DNA of 64,000 nucleotides, from assembly GCA_034008185.1 (NCBI GenBank), contig CM067082.1:101737311-101801310 (forward strand), in the 5' to 3' direction. Positions 46,392 to 60,300 of the stretch are shown here, one piece after another (position 1 is the stretch's first letter; each line of letters opens with the position of its first letter). The translations under genes were made by a program, and so were the position numbers. Source of the stretch: Gorsachius magnificus. Lineage: Eukaryota; Chordata; Aves; Pelecaniformes; Ardeidae. Below the pieces are notes generated by a model, which was given only the letters and a program-made list of their open reading frames with translations, searched no databases and was not told the DNA's origin.

Positions 46392-49300
46392 AGGGAAATG
46401 TCACTAAGCAATAAACCAGAAAGGATGGTGAGAATGCCAGGTCAGATGCACGTTATGAACAGTGAGGATCATGGAACTGTTTGGACAGACGGGACAGAGT
46501 GAAGTGCACAACAGTATAGGAAATTAATATTTTTCAAGGGTATTAATAAGGTAAATAGTGTAATTAGTTTTGTGGGGCAGACCTTGCCTTTCAAGGTCTG
46601 AAAATGAACAGACTACTGCATCCTGAAGATTTTTAGTTTCCAGTGCTCTTAAGGTAAAAATTTATTAAATACCACAGGAAAAAAATTGCTTTATGACCTT
46701 TCATAATATTTCCAAGTATCTTTAAGAAAACAAATGACAGGCACAAGCTGCAGAATTGTAATTGGAGAATAAGCATCACTGAATTTCTCAGTTTTCCAGT
46801 TGTAGACCCCTTGTCAGTTAACTGTGTAGTTCTGATTTCACTAGCTTAAACCCTCTTAATTTATTTGAGTTATCCCAGATATGCCCAGTTGTATTAGAGG
46901 ACAAGAACAGGGTGTGTATAAATTCTTCAGGGAGAAGTGAAGGATACAGATTGAGCTAACCAATCCCTATTTTTTACTGTAGTATTTGAGCTCTTTCAAT
47001 TGACAAATATAAAAAAAAAATCTCAAAAGCCCTCAAACCTGGATACAGGCAGGAGGTCACTGATGTAGAGATCTGGATTCTGAAAGTTTCCATAGTGGTT
47101 TTATACTGGACAGAGTGGACAACTAATGCAACGTCACTAAGGTAAGCAACTTAAATAATGGTGGAATTTTACTGTCTTCTGTTGGATGTGTTATTACCAG
47201 ATGACCAGATAGGAGTCCTTCAGAAGCACGACTGCTTATAGTAAAGCAACATACCAGTGGCAGAGCATTTATTCCCTTTGCAGTTTGGGTTTGAGGAGTC
47301 TTTTGTTAGTCATGATGTTGATACTTCTGCTCAGTGGTTATGTGTTATTATCATCTATGGAAAATACAGCCGGAGAGGATCAGACCCTGGCCAGCTAGCC
47401 AGGGATCTGCTTTCCGACTACTGTCAGAAGCAGATACGCAAAATGAACAGAGCAAACGGGATAAATGCCACATGCAGTGCAGATCATTGCACTTCATGAC
47501 CCAGTGATGCAATTTCACAGATCATTTATGTTTGTATAAAAATGCAGAAGTCTGTACATAGGTGTGCTTATTCCCCTTCAATCCAGTCTCTGCAAGTATG
47601 TGCGTCCTTCCTGCATGGACACAGGTGAGAGAGAAAGAGTGTAGCTAAAAAAATGCATCAGATTCTTGCTTTCCTTTCCACTGCTGGATTCCTGTCTCCA
47701 AGACAGGACCCTACAGAATTTCTAACAGGGAAAGCTTTACAGCAAAGATTTAATAGACCAAAACTGCCAGGAATCATTTGGATTATGGGAATGTCTGGGA
47801 CACGTCACAAAACATTAGCAGTACAGGGCACAGTAGCTATTTCTAGGAGACAACGATGGGTGAGAGAGGCAGAAAAACCTGTCAATAAAATCCTACTCAA
47901 TTTAATGCACCACATTCTGAATAGAAACCTAACTTGCCCATGTAGCAACTTTTCAGTTTGCCTGTGTGTATATGGATTAAAATATTTTCTTATCTTAGGA
48001 TATTACAGAATACATCTTCAGATATCTAAAATTCTTGCAGTGCTGATTGCTGTACAGGAATTATTTTATGTACATGTTCTTCCTAAACAGAGTCACTCCA
48101 TGTAATCCATTGTTGTCATTATGACCCAATCTGCTATGTCTCATAATACTTTCGTAATCAGGAAGTGTCCTATTTTATGATTAATCCACAGGAGTATTTG
48201 GAAGAGTTGTCTCTGAAGTACATTTTTTCTACTCTTTTCTCAAAATGTTTTTTAAAGTATATCACAAAATAAAGATATGGAAGTGGACAAACTTCAGTTT
48301 CAAGACTACCTTTTACAAGGCTAACCTTTTCATAGCTTGACAATAGACTTATTTTGGGTTATAATGTACATTTTGGATTATGCCATCTGAATTCTTCAAC
48401 ACTCGTTTCACAAATCTTAATCCATTATGAAGAGATGTGCTAATAAAGTAGGGAAGTTGGAAGTACTTATCTGCATTTAAACAATTTGAAAACTTTCATT
48501 GGTCCTAAAGAAAATATTAAGTTTGGGCTTTAATGGCTTAATTTGTATTTTAAAAAAGCTTTTGTTAAATGTAGGCAAATAGCCAGGCCAGAGGTACTAC
48601 ACCTAAACATATTCGTTACATAGAGGAAAATGTAAAACATTGACATTTTATTGATTATAGATATTTTCCTGATTACTGATCCTCTTTACGTTATTTCCTT
48701 CATTATCTCACATCATGGCTACAGCTCACATTTCAGTCTGTTTCAATAGGCTTGCATACACCGATTGTCTTCACATTTCATTTACTGAAAAATCCCAGAT
48801 CACAGTAGAGGATGCCACTGCCATTTCCTACCTGCATGTACAACAATTCTTGTACTTGAGCTGTTCTAGAAAACTCAAGTTGAACCAAGCTAGCAGTTTC
48901 TCTTTGTAAAAAGAACTGTCCTTGAGATAATGGCTATCATGCAAAGTCAGTGACAGTAGGATAGCTGAGGAAGCTGATGCTGTGTTATAACGAGAATAGG
49001 ATGTTATTCTCCAAAGTTCAGAACACCCCTTTGCCAAATAAAACCGTATTTTTTTAAGCAATCCTTGTTACTACTGACTGACTCAAGAACCAATCAATTT
49101 ACCTCAGCAAGGAAAGGTTATTTAGAAAGTTATACAGTGTTCATAGTCTCAGGAAAAGACTTTGAAAGTCATAGCTACAGAGCAGCAACAGCCACTGCTC
49201 AGGCTGCATGAAAAAGTGCTCAAGTGACCCTATTCACTGCCTGGAAAGCCAGCGTACTTTTATAGCAACCTTATGTAGGGTCAAGAAGCAATCTGTCCTG

Positions 49301-51552
49301 TCAAAAGAAAAAAGTACACTGAAATACCTAGTGGATGTTACAGTCATTGAGCCTTCTGACTCGGCAGTGATACACACTGCTGTGTGCGCTACAGAATTTC
49401 CTCTAGTATCTTAGTGGTTTAAATGAGTTTGTCATGAAATAGTGAGTGTCACTGACACTCAATTTAAGCAAAATAACAGCTTTGATGTAGTCCTGCATCT
49501 ACTCTATTTCCCTGCTGAGTATTCCTTCTGCAGATCCGTTCCCTGATTGTCCCAAGCAGACATTTCATAGTTGCAGTGTAGGAAGAAAACCACATGAAAA
49601 TGAGAGATAAGAAAAGCTCTGGAATGCCAAAAATTTTGGAAACTCAGGTGGAAAATGGAGATGGTCTATTAGCACTGAGAGGTATCATCATTTCACATAT
49701 TGCATACAAGTGACATGAAAAGCTAAAACCAGAAGCTGAGACCTTGGTCAAAACCAGTTCAGGAACCCAATACAGAAAATGCATGTTAGTCCATACTCAG
49801 ATGCAAGCACATTTTAAATGGCCTTGAGTTCTGTAGGGAGCAACTTTCAAATTGCACTCAGCTGCACATATGCAATAGAAGCAAAGTCCCTGGAACTACA
49901 AAGCACGGTGAATCCCAGGTGTAGGACACTATGTATGATTTCTGACCCTGTGGTACTTAAAGGCATGTCCAGATACACAGCCAGCTATTTGGTCAACCTG
50001 ATGTCTGGTGGGACAGGAACAGTATATCCCTCAAATAACTAGTTATGCTTTAAAATGCATTAGAGTATTTCAGGAGCATAGGTAAGATGCAAGTGTATGG
50101 CAGAACAGTGGAGCTGTGACTGGCACCATCAACAACAAGCTCCCCATTAAGGAGCTTGAAATTATGTACCTGACCCAATTTCTTTTATACTTCCACATGT
50201 GTCACAGGTTAAGTATAAATATGCCAGAAGTAAACCCTTGAATCTAAGAACTTCCAAAGTGTAAGGATTTCTACAAGCAACCAGCAATTCAGTGGGCTCG
50301 CCTGAAAATACTTAAAATTACTATTTTTCTGTTAAAAGTGCAAACTTTGCAAGAATCCCCTCTACAATGTCTCAAGGTGAACACCCTCACATGGAAAAGA
50401 CCTGCAATCCCTTTCCCATTAGCTTTGCATTTGCACCATCTCTGGTCTACTTCTGCAACAGCATTTTCTTTCCTTGGATACTTCAAAACATCTTCTCTAC
50501 AGAGGTCTGTTCTACAGTTCCATCTTCATAAAGATGGAATCAATAAAAGAGCCTCCTCAAGGTATGTTATCTCCAGAGGTGTCCCAGATTCAGGAGAAAA
50601 GGAAGAGCAAGAGGAGTATTACAAGGAAAAACAAAGGGAAAAAATCATGTCCTTACACAATTTTCTTGAATCTATCCCTTAATTAGGAGATAGCCCTCTT
50701 AGAGGGATTCAGGCAAAAATCTTTGTCACAGTTTGTCAGCTTCCAATGAATACAGTCAGGTAGCTCTCAACAGGAGCCAACAAATGTGGAAATAACCTAC
50801 TAACAATCGTAGAATTTCATAGTCCTATCTCTTGGTCATCAGACTGACATTTCAGGATGATGGTGGGGTAAGGAAGAATAAAGATGCTTGGGAACACCTG
50901 TTATTATCATCCTGTCAGTTAATCAGCTGGGGGTTAGGTTGGACTTTAAGAAGCAAGACAGTCAATTACACCATGAACCTGCATTTTTCTGCCAGAGTGG
51001 CATTAGAATAATATATAGGCAGGTGACTTGAGCTCTGCATACCACACAAGTGGCTACAGGAAGCAACCTCTCCCCAGCATCGCATTCCACCATCCTTCAA
51101 ACCAAGTGAAGCTTTGGCACAACACTGCCTGCCCTGTGCTGATGCAGGTCAGACTTTCTAAGCACTTTGACCTTCCTGACACTCTCCTCCAAAGTCTTTA
51201 GACCTTTTCCTCTCAAAATTCATGGCCCAGCTATCCTCTAGGTTCAAAACTTTCCTATTGTTGCCTTAATACACTTTATGCTGAACTAAATGCCCCCAAA
51301 ATGTAATGTTAGGATTTTAATATTTCAGTAGCTATTTAGGGCAGAGTAAGTGAGCATTTTTTACACAAAGATACCAGTTTGTACAAGTTCATTCCAGCTG
51401 GATAAGCTGGAACAGGAATTGAGAACAGTGTGCTAGCCAGCCCACAGAGCCTTAAGATAATGGATAGCTGTGAAGTGAGGGCAAACAATGGTAATGTGAA
51501 GTTTGGTTAGCATCTTGGACAGTTTAAGTATCCTTCCTGTAAGTGACTGTGC
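46392..51552. other. Non-coding stretch, no gene seen
   Basis: No gene is supported. The longest frame (47653-48105, plus, 150 codons) has no recognisable domain and ordinary AT-rich composition, so I treat it as chance. Two short perfect hairpins (46578-46600 and 50136-50158) are noted separately. Confidence 0.65.
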
Positions 51553-51640
51553 TGAGGCACATGCCGTAGCCAAGGTCATGCAGAAAGTTGGCAGAGAAGT
51601 TGGAACAAGAGCCCAGAAGTTCTAATTCTCTAATTCCCCT
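51553..51640 (-). mobile_element. MIR-type SINE fragment (antisense)
   Basis: The words GAGGCACATGCCGTAGCCAAGGTCATGCAG, AAGTTGGCAGAGAAGTTGGAACAAGAGCCC and AGAAGTTCTAATTCTC correspond in order to the MIR complement (GACTTGCCCAAGGTCACACAG, then AAGTGGCAGAGCTGGGACT, then GAACCCAGGTCTCC). It is a short, old copy. Confidence 0.65.
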
Positions 51641-54600
51641 GAGAGAGATTTCATTTTCCTCAGGTAGCATTTTAGATCAGACAGCTGAAAAGTTTTGAAA
51701 ATATTGCCTGTTCCTTTCAAGACACACAAGAGCCAGACATACATTTCTTCCTTTCTCTACTCTTCCTTCAGCACGTTCTTTATGTGTCTCAAAATTTGGA
51801 GATTTGTTGTTTAATTCTAGCTTGCAGTGTTGTATTGTAAGAGGCTGTAAAATGGTTGAAGTCAAAACAAATCCTATACCAGTTTAGTGGGGCAAATCCT
51901 TCATGGACATCAGTGGCACTACTCATGTGATTAAGGTGAGTGGGATGTAGCCCAGTATAGATGCATGGAAGAACAGCACTGCTACAGCAGCTGGGAATTG
52001 AAAGCACTATAGGAATGGATAACATTGGGGAAAAAAACTATTTCAGGTTTGCATTTGTTTTTCAGATTACAATTAATAGGGAAGCCTCTTTAGGAATTTA
52101 AGATGCCTATTATTTATGGGAATCAATTTATAACTACAGTTCTTTAATTCTGCTAGTGTAGGGTGGGTATCATAGACTCCCATCAATATTTGTTAGTTTA
52201 CTGTCTCACTAGATTATCCAAAGCCTAGCAAGATATTTTTGTCCCTTCTGTTGCTTCGTTTGATGAAAATGCAATTTCCTTCCACCAGTCATAGTACTGA
52301 CATGTAACAATAATGGCTCATAAGACTACTTTGTAATACATTTGTCATAACCTATACTATAATCACTCAGCTCATTTGTCAGAAAATTATACAGACAGCC
52401 AATTTTAAAACCTCCAGTAGCTTCTGTGATTATCAGTGAGAAGAAAAATCCCAAGATGTATTTTTAAGCTATTTTCCACAGTCTCCCTCCCTGTCATCCC
52501 CAAAGACTTAATCTCAGCTTCTTCAGCCTTTATCTTAACTCTTCAGGAAACAAACCCAGAATTTGCATTTCTCTTGTCCTTTCCCCCTTTAAAAGCAGAC
52601 TAGCATACTTGAAAGTACAGTCTACCACATTTGGCTTCAGAGAGTTTGGGGACAATGACAGAAAGAGCCCCACATCCAGTACTTCATATGCAAGTTAAAC
52701 AACTGAGAATGTCAGCAGCCACTTTGAAAACCCACAGCCTGTGGAGTATTTGCGTGGAAAAGGGAGCACAGATTTGGATTCTCCTGCTCAGTTTGCCCTT
52801 CCTCAAGTCTGGCAAGGCACTCAGCAGAAGAGCAGGGCTGCCCAGACCTGTCCTTGCTTCACCCCAGCTCCAAGCCAGAACACAAGCTCTGCCAAGGCAC
52901 TGCAAAGAGCTTTGGGAGCACAGAGCCTTTGCATCAGTTTGGTACGTCCAGCTGGTTCAGGCCACAGGTAGAGCAGATCCCAGTCTGTCTGCAGAGGGCT
53001 AAACAGATGAATTGTCCTACAGTGTAATCTAGCTTAAATGTAGACTTCATTCAGACAGAAGAGTTCAATATTTGGGGCACAATATTGTTAAGGATACTCA
53101 GCCAAAGCACTGGCTGATATAAATGCAGCAGGTATGTCTTCCCCATACCTCAAGCTGCATCTGTTCCAGATTTGGGCAATAGTGTCTCGTATGCTTATGT
53201 TACTTCCTTCAAACACAAAACCCACCTAATATCAGGATGCACCAAAAGTATTGTAGCAATGCTACTTGAGCCTTTCCCTATCCTGAAGTACATTTCAAAA
53301 GGTTAAAACCATTTTTGATTAAATATAATTCATGTCAGCATAACTCATGGGATGCATGAGAAGGTAATGTGCATTCCAGGACACAGCACAAGTGTAGACA
53401 CAAGGTAGCTAGGTTTTTTGTAGCAGCTACTGTAGATACAGGGCTGAAAGAAAACTGCTGTTTGTGGGCAAGACCAACTCTACTCAAAGTCTTATTACTG
53501 AGAAGCCAAATATTTTTACAGTCCTAGCATTTAATTTCTGATCTATTTATTCCATCATCAGAAGTGCCTTGACAATCTTAAATCCATTTGCCCACACTAT
53601 CTCAAAATGAACTGGTGCAAACAAAAGCCTGGGGTGAAAAGGGACATAGGTTACTGCCATCAGTGATATCTTGAAGCTCTGTGCTTCTACCACCACATTC
53701 CAAGTGCAGAAAGCCTGAAAGCCTCAGGTCTTTGACAGTCTCAGAACCTTTTCGTGAAATGCCACAGCTCATCCCCAGCAGTGACACATTAGACACGAGG
53801 TTTCTGCACAAACCCTCCTCCGGACTGAGGACTGTGGGAACGAAACTATCCTTTCCACCTTGGAAAGGCTCCCTCTGGATCACGATAAAAACCAAAACAT
53901 ATGCAGCCTTCTTGGAAATGGGGATGGGATTAGGGGCTCCATACTACTGCATTACGTGAAGAATTGATAGAGACCTGAATGGATAACAGCTTTCAAAGCT
54001 CTGGAGGTGGAGCTGTGCTCTAGTTTATGCCTCAATAAATCTGTATGCAACCTTAACACTATAAGGTCTATCATGCCCTACAGCAGTTCAAGTGAATTTT
54101 GCCCATTCACTGCCTACAGAAGGTGTACCACCATGAAAGAGCCACAAGTAATCTATTTTGACAAGAGCTGCTGTAACAAGTCAGAAGTCCTTATCACACC
54201 TTTGAGCCACACCATTAGCTCCAGGTTTTCAGAGCAGTAAGATGCAGCCTGCAACTCTGCAGTCCTAGATACATTTCAGAAATAAAGGATGTTTCCTGTC
54301 CCTCTTTGGAAAGATGATTATTTTAGAACTGGATATGTCTATACTTACACACTGGGCAGGTGTTCTGTTGAACCAGCACTAAAAAGCAATGTGTGGTTCT
54401 CTGAACTTTGGACTGTTCCTGTAGAAACCCTGCTCCAGCTTCTTGATGGATGTGTCATCACATCTTGATTTTGATGGAATTGGCATTCCTTTTTTTGAAG
54501 GGCACTAGCTAGCTGAATAGCAATATCTTGTCATTGTAACACAATTTACAAAGTTTTGTGGTTTTTTTTAAAAACCGCAATCCTCAGATCATTGTACATT

Positions 54601-57039
54601 TAGACAGAACCCAGATTTTCAGCTATCCCCAGTGATTTTGAATGCCCTGTGTGAAACACTTTGAAGGATCCCTTTTAGCCAAACACAAAAACATTCAACA
54701 CTGAATACAAAATACAGAAGCACTAAAACAGACGCTTCTGGAAACAGAAGTCATCTGAAAGAACCACCCACCATCTTAACCACTTAGCTGATAACACATC
54801 ATATTATTTCCTTCTTTAGACAGCTTTTATTCTTACCATCCAGCTTTACTTCTATATATTACTGATAGCTTTGCAATACTACTTCGTTGCCTGTAATAAG
54901 TCTTGCAGATCTCCCTGCAAGCATACTGCTGGTAATAAAAAAATCATTCCACTTATTTAGTTGCATGGAAAGGTGGGATTAGACAGTTCCTTCCTTGGCA
55001 CCACATGCATAGCTTGGATGGAAAAGTGTGATTTAGATAATTAGATTAGATGCTCTCCTCCATTAGCCTAGCACTATTCTACATTACCTGTGGCAGGTTT
55101 GTAGCAGCTAAGGACCAGCCCAATGAATTCTAACAAAACATTTAATTAATCTGGGATGGATTCATACACCTAGATCTCACCACTGACTAAAACCACGTAG
55201 CAGCAGTTAAATATTGTATTTAATAAGCACACAAATGCAAGGTTAAAGAAGCATATTAGTTTGACTACCATTTTGTCACTCATTACTGCACTCTTGTTTT
55301 CTTCTATAGCACAGGATTTTGTTTCTGGTCATGTCTAAAAATATGCAGCCCCAAAAGCATTGCTTCCTGGAAGAGCAGTACAGCTGTGCAAGCCAGTGAC
55401 CTTTTTGTGGCTTTCACAGCAATGACAGTAGCTGTGAGCTTCCAAGTGTTTGGGTTCTTTTTTTGTAGCTCAAGAACTCTAATTCAGCTCTTAGGTACAA
55501 GAGGTCAATTAATAAAAAAGCAAGGATTTACATGGACACTTATGCAATTGGTTTCTGGAGCTTTGATGCCAGAAGCTGTTTCATGCAAAAGGAAAAGAAA
55601 TTTAGTCTGATATTTGTTGTCACCATGAGGGGGAACTAAATGATGGGGTAGTCTGGTTCAGAAGTCAGTTGTGCAGGAAATCTTGTCCTTTCCAAGGATG
55701 TAGCGGGACACAGTCACCAGGCCAAGCAGAGTCACCACTAGGAAGAGAAGTCCCCTTTTTGTGTGGCAACAGACACAGCTACTTTTTCCACAACATGAAT
55801 GCAGTATAATCAAAATTTAAACTGCTCCTTACAAAAAAACCCCTTCAGATTTATTTTTCTACCCTCACAATTGCATTTTCCTTTACTGAGAACAACTTCC
55901 TTTGTTCTAAACATCAGAAAAATAATGCCAATATACAGAAGAATTGCTTTTGAGAATAGCAAATATGGGGAGTGACTAGGCCGACCCAGCCATGTGGGCA
56001 AAAGACAGGGAGCTGCCAGTACCAAAGGAGAATAAAGCACTTCAAAAGCAGGAGAAATTTAGTAAGGCAAGAAATCTTAGCAAGAAATCCAGGCAACTCA
56101 CTTTGAAAACTACCATGATGCGTAGTGCATGTTGGGCTAGTTCTACAACTGGTTCATTAATGGAATTAATGATCAGTATTAGCCACAGATCTATGCTTTT
56201 ACTTTCTGATTTAAATGGAAGAATCTCAAATAAGGTGATTTCAGTTTGCATGCAGACTGTGGAGATGTGATCTGAAGATACAGTACCAGAGAATGCAGAT
56301 CAAAATCCATTTTCAAGAACAATTAATTACACTTAAAAGTCACATCTGAAAAATAATTTGTTCAGGAAACATTTTTTATTGGCAGAAGAAATATTTACGA
56401 GAAATATATATCACATTGAAACACCAGGGTTTCTGGACCTCACCCTTTTCCTGACATAGTTCATACTGCATCTGTAGAAGAGTGATCCACTATCGCTTCT
56501 CCCACTGGCAGAAGCTATCCAACACAGCTGACATCACCCAGGCATGCTGGGAGCACATTTGTGCTGTAAGATCCTGAGGACAATCACACTGGGTCAAACA
56601 AGATCCACCTGTATGTTGTTTTTCCAGTAGTGACAGATGCTCAGGCAGGACCACAGGTACCCCCTTTAGACCTCAGAGCAAGGTACTATCCTCCACTGCT
56701 CCCCCTCTGCCCTGATGGCCATGTTACTCTGCTCCCCCCCCCCCAACCTCCCAGCTCCCTTCCCTTCACTACATGGTGCTACCTTCCCCCGCTTTTTACT
56801 TCTCCCAACAGCACATTTCTTTTCACTGGGACTTAGCAAGAGCTGCTCCTCCCCATCGCTTGCCTCTTAAGACTCACTTAGGGAAAAATGAAAAGAAACA
56901 TAAAATACACAGTAACCCTTTTTCCACCTGTAACCCCCCCTCAAGGCAGTAAGCAATCCAAGGACTTCTGAAGCTGGAAAAAAAAAAAAAAAATCTATGT
57001 TGATACCATTATGTTCAACAGCTGCAGCTAGTCTTGTTC
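51641..57039. other. Non-coding stretch with one possible exon
   Basis: Apart from a possible minus-strand terminal exon (55658-55737, listed separately) I see no gene. A C11 run (56734-56744) and an A16 run (56978-56993) occur near the right end. The open frames at 52631-53002, 53602-53895 and 53681-53959 overlap one another on opposite strands or are unsupported, and carry no recognisable motif. Confidence 0.55.
55658..55737 (-). CDS. Possible terminal exon with membrane segment
   Basis: On the minus strand a pyrimidine-rich acceptor (ACTTCTCTTCCTAG) ends at 55738. The following 80 nt stay open as VTLLGLVTVSRYILGKDKI then SCTTDF and a TGA stop at 55658-55660. Read without the splice, the same frame continues upstream as a Cys-rich stretch and KRGLLFLV, so a hydrophobic span of about 20 residues with flanking basic residues is present. 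That shape fits a single membrane-spanning segment close to a C-terminus. I do not recognise the protein, and 25 codons are too few to exclude chance. If real, it would be the 3' exon of a minus-strand gene whose body lies beyond it at higher coordinates. Confidence 0.2.
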
Positions 57040-57360
57040 TCCCATCACTTTTCCTCAGCCTTTCTGTACATCTGGCCTCCACAGCATCCTCTATCAATGA
57101 GTTCTGCCACTTTACCATGCTCTCCCTGGAAAAGTAATTTTCCTTTCCAAAGCCACCTTCCATCAGAAGAGCCTGATGAGTAGATATGAGTAGACATTCA
57201 CTTCTGACTCTCTCCACTCCATCCATGACTAAGTCCATAACACATCCTTCCTTTAGCTTGTGAGAAGAAACTGAAGAATCTCAATTTATACCTTCCTTGA
57301 ATGGAAACAATTCTTTAGCAATCCTGAAGTGCCTTCCCGATACCTTTTCCAATAGCTGTC
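57040..57360 (-). mobile_element. Ancient CR1-like LINE remnant (antisense)
   Basis: The plus strand follows the complement of an old amniote CR1-type LINE. In order: CATCCTCTATCAATGAGTTCTGCCA, CATGCTCTCCCTGGAAAAGTA, a segment around GACTCTCTCCACTCCATCCATGA, CCTCCCTTAG-like words, GAAGAATCTCAATTTATACC, CCTTGAATGGAAACAATTCTTTAG and GATACCTTTTCCAATAG. The spacing agrees with a recalled consensus of this type. It carries no reading frame. The 123-codon minus frame 56867-57238 overlaps it and the A16 tract and is not a gene. Confidence 0.5.
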
Positions 57361-60300
57361 TCCTCAGAGGAGCTGTGAGATCTGCAGACCTGCACACAGC
57401 CTGCAGGCACACCACATTTATCTAATGGCATGATGATGTTTACTGGGTTTGCTCACAGCTCCTTTCCTACCAATTCCTAACACTTGATTTGATATTTAAC
57501 CACTTCTGACAGTTCCAGAGAAGTCTCCAGGGTAGTACCTGAGCAGTCCTGGGAGTTCATTTTTCTTGCAATACATACACTATAGGGATTTCTTCCTCCT
57601 ATCTTATTGTCTTCCCTATCCCAGTAAGTCAAATACTGCCAAGCATCGGTATTTTTGTGCCTGACCATGAGCCCCAGACCATTTATCTTCAAGCCACTGA
57701 CTCCACCTTGGTGTCCCCTCAGAGCATAGGAGGAGCCCTAAGAGAAAGGGACTAAGTAGTAGGTCCAGCCCCTGCTGCAAGCTGAGTTGCTGCCACTGTG
57801 CAGCATGGATGAGCCAGGCAAACACCAGAGAGGCAGGAAAACTAATAGCCTCTTCGACTGCTTTCAGCTACTCCAAGGAGTACCAGTTCCTTGTCCATCT
57901 TCCGTGCAGTGCTGAAGGTAGCTTCAAATAACTCAATTTACCTGCCAGCGAAATAGGTGAGGAATATTTACATGGTCAAAGTCCACACATGCAAAGCTGT
58001 GCCTCTACATATATCATAGCATGTTTTCTCAATTATCTCATCTGACCTCCTGCATAACACAGGCCATGGGACTTCATTTAATTACTTCATGATCAAATTA
58101 GAATTTAATCTTTCAGACAAAACTTCATTCTTAAAAACACCCATAGACTTCACAACAGGTTGGCATCAGCAGTATTCAGAATCAGAACTCATGCAGCTTT
58201 TACTGTTGCTGCTCACATTTCCTATGGTCTTATTTGCTAGACTTACAAGTCCTCTAAGTCTAGTTTTGGTTCCTTTTAAACTTTGCTAAGCTAAAGGGAC
58301 TCTCACTTTAAATCTTACTTTCTAATCCTTCCATCACTCATATCTCATCTCATCTCCCAATTGCTCAGCATCTTTCAGAACAACATCCTATATTTTGACA
58401 TGCTTAAATAGCAGAACCAGCCTTGCTAGCATAACAGCTACTCTACCCGCACAGAAAAGTCCTTGCTTTTACTCTTGTTTTTCAAGCAGGTCTGTAGAAG
58501 TTCTTGTGAGCTGGAGCTCCCATTCAGCTGACTGAACTTTCCTCATACCCTGCACACCACCAGCTCCTAAGTATTCATTACTTCCTAGGCTACTGCATCA
58601 GTTTGTTCAGCTAGGTCCCCTGGTCCGGTGCCTGCTCTCCCAGGTTAGATCAGGGTCATCTGATCCAACAACCATCCTGATGACCAATAACTGATTCCTA
58701 GCAAGGAGTAAGAGACCCTGGCAGGCACGTAGCCATACCTACCTAGGATATTCTCTTTGCTTTCACCAACTTCCAGCTTTGGGACTGCCAAAGCCAGTGC
58801 TTGCTTCTGCCAGCTTTGCTGAACTACATGGCCAAGAGGCCAAGCGTCACCTTTTTTAAAAGAGAGAAAGCAAGAGAAATTAACATCTTTATTTTCCTCA
58901 TTTTAAGACTAATTTACACAGCTTAAGTGGCATTTTAAGCAGGAAGTAGAAATTAATATGTATATACTGGAGTTATGTAATGAAAGAACTAAATTGCATT
59001 TCTCTTGAGGACAACTCTGCAACCTTCAAAAAGCAGCTACATTAGCCACAGGAGAATAATCTTAGTAAAAGTGCTACTAAAGAAAATGATTGTCAATTTA
59101 TTTTAATCCAAGTCTTACAGTTTAGCAAGACTTCTTCAAAACATAACAGAACTTCAACAATTACATATTCTTCACATTTTACTAGATTTGCTATGTAAAA
59201 TTAGAGGCACTTGAACAAGCTTAAGATGTTTCAGCATGAAGTTCCCTTTAGCCTTGGGGATACATGAAGTCCTGACATGGTTCACCTGTTAGGGGAAAAG
59301 AGTATGCCAGCTTATAGTAGCTCTAAGCTTGCTATTTGACCTAAACCTGGAAGTAGGATTATTGTAAGGATTATACAATTGGAAATCAGCACATTTATCA
59401 AATGTTAAGAAATACCATCTGTTTTATTTAAGAGAATGGATAACCAAAATACAGGAAAAGTTCAGTTTACAGTAAACTTAGGAGGCCACCATGAGCACTA
59501 GGAGTCCAGCCGTGATAAGATTATACAAGTGCTGCTGGTTCTGAGCACCATGAATTCCTCTTGCAGACTGCCTCAGCTATTACAAGAGCCCTCTATAGAG
59601 ATTTACCAAGTGTAGCTCTTAACATAAGTGATTTAAAACCTTGTGATTGTCTCCAGTTAAAAACATGCCGGTTTTTATCAGAAAGCCTTATCTACTTTTG
59701 CTAGTTTTGAATCAGCAATTAGATAATTGAACCCAAACCAAAACAGCAACTGAAAAACAAGTAGTGTTGGCCAATTTTGAGCAAGTTTGACAATAGTATT
59801 ATAATGTCCTTAAGGACATGGTATTTGTCACAGGTTTCACGACAGCAGGCAGCACTGGGGGAGAAGGGCATGACCCCCAAGAGCTAAAGGCTGCAGCAAG
59901 AGCTCATGCCTGCAAGGCAACAGCAAACCCCAGCAGAAGGAGAGGCTTTGTTTCCAAGTCCCAGAGATTTTAATAAAAGTTTCAGGGTGAGGTTCTTCAT
60001 TGCTGTTTTTACATAGTTACTATCCCATTTCCAGGGCCTACATTTCTCACAAGACTCAAGAGTTTCAGCCTTTCTGTAAGTTTGTTTTCTGGAGTCATGA
60101 GGTAGTAGGAAACATCTTTTTCACTTAATGGGAATGTGAACTCTTGCTATTGGATAGGAACCTATGGCAAAACACTACAAAGCAAGTAAAACCCAGTCTT
60201 CCCCTTAATGTGGGAAATAACCTTGAGGGCCTGAGAAACCAGTATTGGCAATGTTGTCTTTCATAAAGCATAAAAGATACACTAAAACTTTTTTCTGACA

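Noticed and set aside
47653..48105. 150-codon plus-strand ORF
   Set aside because: The translation has no motif, and the Cys/Ile/Leu-rich end is what AT-rich non-coding DNA gives by chance.
56867..57238. 123-codon minus-strand ORF
   Set aside because: It crosses the A16 homopolymer and an ancient LINE remnant; protein-like appearance comes from these.
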